DNA of 10,974 nt. Source: Candidatus Nomurabacteria bacterium (lineage in GTDB: Bacteria > Patescibacteriota > Minisyncoccia > Phycocordibacterales > UBA9973). The notes below the pieces were generated by a model that was not told the DNA's origin, ran no database searches, and saw only the letters and a list, made by a program, of their open reading frames with translations. The position numbers and the translations under genes were made by a program. Positions 1 to 4,539 of the stretch are shown here, piece after piece; positions within the stretch are counted from its first letter, which is position 1; each line of letters opens with the position of its first letter. The DNA lies in the NCBI GenBank assembly GCA_903869875.1, contig CAIQAW010000049.1, positions 1-10,974 of the forward strand, read 5' to 3'.

Positions 1-10
1 ATACTATTAA

Positions 11-16
11 TATAAT
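11..16 (+). promoter_or_regulatory. -10 box of first pilin gene
   Basis: A perfect TATAAT hexamer ends 9 nt before the ATG at 26. The -35 region would lie outside the window. The short distance suggests a leaderless or nearly leaderless transcript. Confidence 0.45.
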
Positions 17-25
17 TTATAATTC

Positions 26-511
26 ATGAAAACTCAAAACAAAGGTTTTACACTTATCGAATTGTTGGTTGTTATTGCCATCATCGGTATTCTAGCATCA
101 GTAGTTATTGCATCTCTAAACAGTGCACGTACTAAGGGGTCTGACGCTGCAATAAAGGCTAACCTAGCAAACATACGTGCGCAAGCCGCACTATATTACG
201 ACCCTGGTGCAACATATAATGCTACTGGTGTAGAAGTATCTTGTAATGTACTTGGTGTGTCGCCGTATACTGTAGACGCTGGTTGTGGCGAACTGTATTC
301 TACAACACTTGGTGCATTAGAAGGCTTAAAGGCTGCTGCAGCAGCATCAGGCACCACAGCATACGGTTACATCAGTGCAGACGGTAGCGAATTTGCAGCC
401 GCTGTTGCACTTAAAACCTCAGGGGCAGGTTACTTTTGTGTAGACTCAAACGGTGCTGGTAAAGTTGTAACAACAATGACATTGGCCACACCGTTTACAC
501 TTTGCCCTTAA
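26..511 (+). CDS. type IV pilin-like protein (probable major pilin or paralogue)
   Basis: This gene encodes a 161-residue type IV pilin precursor. The leader is short and basic (MKTQNKG), cleavage is expected between G7 and F8, and the mature protein begins FTLIELL with Glu at +5, followed by a hydrophobic helix to about residue 30. The rest is a small secreted domain with four cysteines (C73, C87, C138, C160), which could form disulfides. The C-terminal stretch with YFCVDSNGAGKV is echoed in the next gene (YCIDANNAGKIV), so the two are paralogues. It probably forms or joins a surface pilus after processing by the peptidase at 1172-1978. It appears to be a single-gene unit, with its own -10 box before it and an intrinsic terminator at 531-554. 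A pseudopilin role in DNA uptake or secretion cannot be excluded. Confidence 0.9.
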   Translation: MKTQNKGFTLIELLVVIAIIGILASVVIASLNSARTKGSDAAIKANLANIRAQAALYYDPGATYNATGVEVSCNVLGVSPYTVDAGCGELYSTTLGALEGLKAAAAASGTTAYGYISADGSEFAAAVALKTSGAGYFCVDSNGAGKVVTTMTLATPFTLCP

Positions 512-530
512 TTTAATCTATGTCTATAAA

Positions 531-554
531 AAACCGCTAGTGGCGGTTTTTTTT
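531..554 (+). terminator. intrinsic terminator after first pilin gene
   Basis: AAACCGC (531-537) pairs with GCGGTTT (543-549) across a 5-nt loop and runs into eight T residues (547-554). It lies 19 nt after the stop codon. Confidence 0.85.
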
Positions 555-556
555 GA

Positions 557-584
557 TTGTTTAAATTAATACAATAGGTATAAT
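557..584 (+). promoter_or_regulatory. promoter of second pilin gene
   Basis: TTGTTT (557-562), a 16-bp spacer and a perfect TATAAT (579-584) end 8 nt before the ATG at 593. The spacing again predicts little or no 5' untranslated leader. Confidence 0.5.
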
Positions 585-592
585 TAAAATAT

Positions 593-1123
593 ATGAAAAA
601 ATTACAAGCATTTATCCCCACACCAAGTTTTAATAAAGCATATTTTACCAATTCCAGAATTCCTAAAAACTTGGTGTCGGGGTTTACATTAATAGAATTA
701 TTAGTAGTAGTAGGTATTATAGGTGTACTAGCAGCAGTTATAATGGGGTCTTTGAATTCAAGTCGTGCAACTAGTGTTGACGCAGCTATAAAAAGTAGTT
801 TGGTTAACGCCAGAACTCAAGCACAAATTTATAACGATAAATATCTAGGTTACGGCACAGCTACGTCTGCATGTTTACCAACTACCGGTACATTGTTTGC
901 TGATGTAACCATAGCCGCAGAAATAAAACAAATAGACGACCAAAACGGGGCAACACCAAAAAGTATAAGTTGTGTCGCAACCCCCGGTTCGTTTGCTATA
1001 GCTTCAGTTTTAAAAACAAACTCTGCTAAGGCATACTGTATAGATGCTAATAATGCAGGTAAAATAGTTGCCGTTACCGCGGGTGACGCATCTACTGCAT
1101 TTACGGGTACAAGTTGTAAATAG
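593..1123 (+). CDS. type IV pilin-like protein with long palindrome-encoded leader
   Basis: This 176-residue prepilin is a paralogue of the gene at 26-511. The cleavage motif is VSG|FTLIELLVVV, with G30 at -1 and Glu at +5, so the leader is 30 residues instead of the usual 6-10. Four cysteines (C94, C127, C149, C175) parallel those of its paralogue, and the YCIDANNAGKIV segment is shared. Nearly all of the extra leader (residues 8-30) is encoded by a palindromic element at 616-682, which suggests an in-frame insertion into the leader. The ATG at 593 follows a TATAAT box at leaderless spacing, so I keep this start; no internal Met precedes the cleavage site. No terminator separates it from the peptidase gene 48 nt downstream, which has its own -10 box. 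Whether it is a major or minor pilin is not decided by the sequence. Confidence 0.88.
   Translation: MKKLQAFIPTPSFNKAYFTNSRIPKNLVSGFTLIELLVVVGIIGVLAAVIMGSLNSSRATSVDAAIKSSLVNARTQAQIYNDKYLGYGTATSACLPTTGTLFADVTIAAEIKQIDDQNGATPKSISCVATPGSFAIASVLKTNSAKAYCIDANNAGKIVAVTAGDASTAFTGTSCK
616..682. repeat. palindromic element inside pilin leader
   Basis: ACACCAAGTTTT (620-631) is a perfect inverted repeat of AAAACTTGGTGT (666-677). The arms extend to CCCC (616-619) and GGGG (679-682) around one bulged C. The 34-nt centre holds a smaller palindrome, AATTC-CA-GAATT (650-661). The element is translated as part of the prepilin leader and ends just before the FTLIE motif. It resembles a REP-like dispersed palindrome, but copy number cannot be judged here. 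Confidence 0.6.
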
Positions 1124-1159
1124 TTTACGTTTTTACTGTGTCTTTTCCTGAAAAAATAG

Positions 1160-1165
1160 TATAAT
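1160..1165 (+). promoter_or_regulatory. -10 box of prepilin peptidase/minor pilin operon
   Basis: A perfect TATAAT ends 6 nt before the ATG at 1172. No convincing -35 is visible. It probably drives the five-gene run to 4401. Confidence 0.45.
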
Positions 1166-1171
1166 AATACT

Positions 1172-1978
1172 ATGGACATATACGGAATCATTTTTTATGC
1201 ATTTATACTTTGTTTAGGTACCACTATAGGTAGTTTTCTAAACGTTGTAATCTACCGTTTTAACACAGGTATGCGTTTCGACGAAGGTCGGTCGATGTGT
1301 TTTTCTTGTAGTAAAAAACTAGAATGGTATGAACTAATTCCACTAGTATCTTTTATTATACAACTAGGCCGTTGTAGAAAATGTAAAAGCCGTATAGCAT
1401 GGCAGTACCCAATAGTAGAACTTCTAACTGCAATTGTATTTCTACTAACTACATACCACCTGGGCACTATGTATAGTTTTGATTCTTCTGTATTTGTTAT
1501 GTACTTAGTGGGCTACATGTTTTTGTGGTCATTGTGTGTTGTTATGGCTGTGTATGACATACGCCATAAAATGATACCAAGTTTGTTTGTGTATTTGTCT
1601 ATTGCACTTGCTTTTGTGCTACGTGTTGTATCAGGCGCACCACTAACAAACATATTAATAGGTATAGTTGCAGTGGCGCTACCACTATGGTTGTTGTACT
1701 TTTTATCCAAAGAAAAATGGATGGGGTTTGGTGACGTTTTAATTGCTATACTTATGGGCACGGTATTAGGTTTTTCAAAAGGTTTGGCCGCATTAATGAT
1801 ATCTTTTTGGATAGGGGCAATATACGGTATTGTAGTTATGCTAATAGGTAAGTTGAAAAATAAAAGAACTTTAAGTTTAAAGTCAGCTTTACCTTTCGGC
1901 CCATTTTTACTAATAGCTTTATTCATGGTTTATCTTTTTAATTGGACTTTACCCATAATAATAGAATGGTTTGCATAA
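1172..1978 (+). CDS. pilD: prepilin peptidase (A24 family)
   Basis: This is an integral membrane aspartyl protease of 268 residues that removes prepilin leaders and, in the family, N-methylates the new N-terminal Phe. The N-terminal domain holds two CxxC pairs (C43/C46, C68/C71), the zinc-binding arrangement of bifunctional PilD enzymes, and the typical GSFLNVVIYR segment (20-29). The catalytic aspartates are D129 in YDIRHKMIP and D188 in GFGD (185-188). Several hydrophobic helices follow (about 105-125, 138-152, 160-178, 190-225, 240-262). The length is normal for the family. It is the first gene of an operon with four minor pilins, and its stop codon overlaps the ATG of the next gene (TAATG, 1976-1980). 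The enzyme should process all six pilin-like proteins in this window. Confidence 0.96.
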   Translation: MDIYGIIFYAFILCLGTTIGSFLNVVIYRFNTGMRFDEGRSMCFSCSKKLEWYELIPLVSFIIQLGRCRKCKSRIAWQYPIVELLTAIVFLLTTYHLGTMYSFDSSVFVMYLVGYMFLWSLCVVMAVYDIRHKMIPSLFVYLSIALAFVLRVVSGAPLTNILIGIVAVALPLWLLYFLSKEKWMGFGDVLIAILMGTVLGFSKGLAALMISFWIGAIYGIVVMLIGKLKNKRTLSLKSALPFGPFLLIALFMVYLFNWTLPIIIEWFA

Positions 1979-2586
1979 TGAAAAACAAAAAAGGTTTTAC
2001 TTTGGTAGAATTAATGGTTGTTATTGCAATTTTTATTGGTATTACCAGCGTTGTGCTTTTTCAATCAAATTCTTTTGACTCTACTATTACTGCATCTAAT
2101 TTGGCCCAAGACGTGGCATTGGCAGTTAGAAAAGCAAATGCATATACTTTGGGTTTTCAGGTACCACAAACAACAACCGGTGTTTCTGTAAAAGGTTATG
2201 GTATCAGTATAGTAGCCGGTGTGGGGGATTCGTTTGTGTTATATGGCGAAACAGAACCATACGACCAAACATACACACACACTTCTGGTTGCGGAGTTTT
2301 TTCTCATATTGATGAATGTATAGAACAAACAATAATAAAAACTAAAGACCGTATAAGCCAAGTTAGTGTAGATACAACTGGTGGTACGACCATACTTGCC
2401 CCGGGCGACAGTTTGTCTATATTGTTTACCAAACCAACAGGCGAAGTTTATTTTTGTGTTCAAGCAAATGGTGTTGGTGGTTGCATGTATACACTAGCAA
2501 CAGTTGCCCATATTACTATTTCGTCTACAAAAGGTAGGCAGTACGTAGTAAACGTATGGAATAATGGCCAAATAAATGTACAATAG
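1978..2586 (+). CDS. minor pilin, FimT/GspH-like
   Basis: This 202-residue prepilin has leader MKNKKG, cleavage G6|F7 and FTLVELMVV with Glu at +5. I chose the ATG at 1978 because it overlaps the previous stop (TAATG) and gives a standard six-residue leader; an in-frame ATG at 1942 would add 12 residues inside pilD. After the helix comes ASNLAQDVALAVRKANAYT, then a beta-rich domain ending in ITISSTKGRQYVVNVWNNGQINVQ. This layout is seen in FimT/FimU/GspH minor pilins, where the C-terminal strand carries the last conserved motif. It has four cysteines in the globular part. FimT homologues bind DNA during natural transformation in some bacteria; whether that applies here is unknown. It is translated from a polycistronic message without an obvious Shine-Dalgarno, probably by coupling to pilD. 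Confidence 0.85.
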   Translation: MKNKKGFTLVELMVVIAIFIGITSVVLFQSNSFDSTITASNLAQDVALAVRKANAYTLGFQVPQTTTGVSVKGYGISIVAGVGDSFVLYGETEPYDQTYTHTSGCGVFSHIDECIEQTIIKTKDRISQVSVDTTGGTTILAPGDSLSILFTKPTGEVYFCVQANGVGGCMYTLATVAHITISSTKGRQYVVNVWNNGQINVQ

Positions 2587-2590
2587 TATT

Positions 2591-3208
2591 ATGTATACAT
2601 CACATTATAAAAACAAAATAAATATAAAAGCTTTTACATTAGTAGAAGTTCTTGTAGCCACAACTATTTTTATTGTTATAATGTTAGTAGCTGTTACTTC
2701 TTTGCTTGCTTCACAACGTTCGTCTAAAAAAGGTCAGGCTATCCGTAGCGCATTAGACAATGTGCAGTTTTCTTTGGAATCTATTACTAGGTCAGGCAGA
2801 CTAGGTTCGTTGTATACATGTATCAATTCTACAGGCACAACAACGTTGTCTATAGTCGGTGGGGACTGTGCTACAGGTACAGGTTTTGCTTTTGGTTTGT
2901 ATGACCCGATAACTAAAATAACAGACGGATACGCTTTTTATTTAGGTACAACTATCACAAGCCGAGGGGCTATATTTAGGTGTATAAACAGAGGTAGCCT
3001 GTCTCTAACTTTAAAAGGTTCAGACTGTACTGCTGTTACGTCGCCAGATATTGATGTAACAAAATTTATTACAATAGTAAACGGGTCAGACATTGCAGAC
3101 GGAATACAGCCTTCAGTAAAAATTATTATGGAAGGCACTGCCAATGCGTCGAACGAACAGACCCAGTTTTTTATTCAGACACTAGTGTCGCAACGTCAAT
3201 TTGAATAA
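2591..3208 (+). CDS. minor pilin, PilW/GspJ-like
   Basis: This prepilin-like protein has 205 residues from the ATG at 2591, 4 nt after the previous stop; another in-frame ATG at 2576 would overlap the upstream gene by 11 nt. The leader is MYTSHYKNKINIKA, with Ala instead of Gly at -1, then FTLVEVLVATTIF with Glu at +5. The helix continues into SLLASQRSSKKGQAIRSALDNVQFSLESITRSGRLG, typical of PilW/GspJ minor pilins, where this segment marks the start of the globular domain. The remainder is beta-rich with three cysteines and ends FFIQTLVSQRQFE. It is probably part of the pilus tip or initiation complex with its neighbours. The PilW versus PilV assignment is by layout and is the weak point; prepilin identity is firm. 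Confidence 0.8.
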   Translation: MYTSHYKNKINIKAFTLVEVLVATTIFIVIMLVAVTSLLASQRSSKKGQAIRSALDNVQFSLESITRSGRLGSLYTCINSTGTTTLSIVGGDCATGTGFAFGLYDPITKITDGYAFYLGTTITSRGAIFRCINRGSLSLTLKGSDCTAVTSPDIDVTKFITIVNGSDIADGIQPSVKIIMEGTANASNEQTQFFIQTLVSQRQFE

Positions 3209-3209
3209 T

Positions 3210-3881
3210 ATGAATACTATCTTTAAAAAACCTCCCACCACCCCGGCTTTCAGCCACCCCTCCTCAGGCAGGAGGGGATTTAGAGCGTTTACATTACTAG
3301 AAGTTCTAGTTGCTGTTTTGTTGCTTTCTTTTACAGTTGCAGCGTTATTAACACTAGTTTCAGATAGTGTTACATCTGCAACGTATGGTAAAAACGACAT
3401 AACTGCAACATATATGGGGCAGGAAGCATTAGACTATTTCCGTAATGTTCGCGACACTCAGTTGCATCAAGGTGCAGTAATATCAACGTGGGACGATTTC
3501 CTACGAGGTGTAGATAGTAGCTTCGTAAACGAATTCGGCGACCCGGTCGGTGGTGTGGACTGCTATAGCCAAACTGGTTGCGAACTTGATATTTTTGGTT
3601 TAAATTTACCCGGGGCGGTGCCTTTTGTACGAGGTTGTGCATTGGGTTGTACAGAAATAAAAAAGGTTATTTTGGGTGGTATTCCTCATTATACTATTAA
3701 CCGCAGTAGTAGTGGCACACCAACAAGTTTTGTGCGCACTATTAAACTTAAACAACCAACAGGGTCTGCATTTTCAAAAGGGACGGATGTTCTTTTGGTT
3801 GAAGTTACAGTAACTTGGCATAATGGGGTTAGTTTACGGTCAAAAATTTTTACTGAAACACTTTATAACTGGAAATTATAA
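3210..3881 (+). CDS. minor pilin, PilV/GspI-like
   Basis: This 223-residue prepilin starts at the ATG at 3210, one base after the previous stop (TAA, 3206-3208); a TTG nine bases upstream is in frame but less likely. The leader is unusually long (26 residues, ending GRRGFRA) and cleavage is expected between A26 and F27, giving FTLLEVLVAVLLL with Glu at +5. A decoy G|F at residues 23-24 inside the leader is not followed by the hydrophobic helix at the right distance. Part of the leader is encoded by a palindrome at 3257-3277. Downstream, ATYMGQEALDYFRNVRDTQLHQG is the segment typical of PilV-like proteins in this lineage. Cysteine pairs occur in the middle (VDCYSQTGC, RGCALGC). It likely belongs to the tip complex with genes on either side. 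Confidence 0.82.
   Translation: MNTIFKKPPTTPAFSHPSSGRRGFRAFTLLEVLVAVLLLSFTVAALLTLVSDSVTSATYGKNDITATYMGQEALDYFRNVRDTQLHQGAVISTWDDFLRGVDSSFVNEFGDPVGGVDCYSQTGCELDIFGLNLPGAVPFVRGCALGCTEIKKVILGGIPHYTINRSSSGTPTSFVRTIKLKQPTGSAFSKGTDVLLVEVTVTWHNGVSLRSKIFTETLYNWKL
3257..3277. repeat. short GC-rich palindrome inside pilin leader
   Basis: CCCCTCCT (3257-3264) pairs with AGGAGGGG (3270-3277) around CAGGC. It is translated in frame as HPSSGRRG within the prepilin leader. It is much more GC-rich than its surroundings and resembles dispersed REP-like palindromes. Confidence 0.55.
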
Positions 3882-3882
3882 T

Positions 3883-4401
3883 ATGGAAAAATATATTAAA
3901 AATAATAAAATTTTAAATTTTACACAAAATAGTTCTAAAAAAAATGCAAACACGGGATTTGCTTTACTTTTTTCAATATTAATTATCAGTGTTATTGCCA
4001 GTATTGCTTTTGGTTTAGCTAGTATTATATATAAACAGAAACTACTTACATCTGTAGCCATAGACTCGGGCAAAGCTTTTTATATGGCAGACTCCGGTAT
4101 GGAATGTACATTGTATGCATTGTCACAAGTTAGTGCTCAAAACACACCCATAGAATGCTTAGACCCTGCACCGACTTCTACAATGGGCATACTTAGTTTA
4201 ACTCAAAACAATGGCCCAGCTGTACCTAATAGTCAGTATATAGATAGTAGTCGCATAGGTAATGGTAATGCTTGTTTTACCATAGAACCATTGTTTGATG
4301 CTACAACTACTTTTGTGTCTGCAAAAGTACGCGGGTATAGTACATGCGACACATCTTCGCCCAGACACCTAGAACGCACTTTGCAAGTGTTTTTCCAATA
4401 G
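3883..4401 (+). CDS. minor pilin, PilX/GspK-like
   Basis: This 172-residue membrane-anchored pilin-like protein starts at the ATG at 3883, 1 nt after the previous stop; an earlier in-frame ATG at 3823 lies inside the upstream gene. It has a basic N-terminus, then NANTG|FALLFSILIISVIASIAF (cleavage expected after G25). Glu at +5 is missing (Phe instead). This is a feature of the GspK/PilX group, which caps the tip and does not need Glu5 to dock on another subunit. The segment AFYMADSGMECTLYAL (65-80) matches the conserved A-x-x-x-ADSG-E motif after the helix in PilX N-terminal domains. With the three preceding genes it completes a FimU-PilV-PilW-PilX-like set. It is the last gene of the operon; no terminator follows, and the ligA promoter begins about at its 3' end. 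Confidence 0.83.
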   Translation: MEKYIKNNKILNFTQNSSKKNANTGFALLFSILIISVIASIAFGLASIIYKQKLLTSVAIDSGKAFYMADSGMECTLYALSQVSAQNTPIECLDPAPTSTMGILSLTQNNGPAVPNSQYIDSSRIGNGNACFTIEPLFDATTTFVSAKVRGYSTCDTSSPRHLERTLQVFFQ

Positions 4402-4409
4402 TGTAATCT
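4381..4409 (+). promoter_or_regulatory. putative ligA promoter
   Basis: TTGCAA (4381-4386), a 17-bp spacer and TAATCT (4404-4409) overlap the end of the PilX-like gene. Seven nt after the -10 box is an ATG (4417), the spacing seen at gatC and the DoxX-like gene. The real ligA ATG, however, lies 123 nt further on, beyond the palindromic element. Confidence 0.4.
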
Positions 4410-4448
4410 GTATAGTATGGTCCCGTTAGAAGCCGCGGTCGCAGTAAC

Positions 4449-4452
4449 GGAG
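4449..4452 (+). promoter_or_regulatory. Shine-Dalgarno of mini-ORF
   Basis: GGAG lies 7 nt before the ATG at 4460. It is the only clear four-base Shine-Dalgarno core at normal spacing I see in the window. Its first three bases also take part in the stem of the palindromic element, so folding would mask it. Confidence 0.5.
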
Positions 4453-4459
4453 ATTTATT

Positions 4460-4534
4460 ATGAAAATACACTCAAATATAACTTATAAAAATAATCAAGC
4501 AAATAGCGATCTGTTGACCGCGACCTGCTTCTAA
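4460..4534 (+). CDS. 24-codon mini-ORF within the palindromic element
   Basis: An ATG at 4460 with GGAG at ideal spacing opens a 24-residue frame, MKIHSNITYKNNQANSDLL followed by TATCF, ending at TAA 4532-4534, five bases before the ligA ATG. The peptide has no hydrophobic segment and I do not recognise it. The last nine codons lie in the right arm of the hairpin, so a ribosome translating it would open the stem and finish next to the ligA start, where it could reinitiate. It may be a leader peptide, or a by-product of the element; there is no direct evidence for translation. Confidence 0.4.
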   Translation: MKIHSNITYKNNQANSDLLTATCF

Positions 4535-4539
4535 ACGGG

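Noticed and set aside
850..1191. Minus-strand open frames opposite the pilins, ligA and gatA
   Set aside because: They are shadows of the + strand genes, with low-complexity translations and no promoter or recognisable domain.
1942..1977. Upstream start for the FimT-like gene
   Set aside because: The ATG at 1978 overlaps the preceding stop and gives the standard six-residue prepilin leader.
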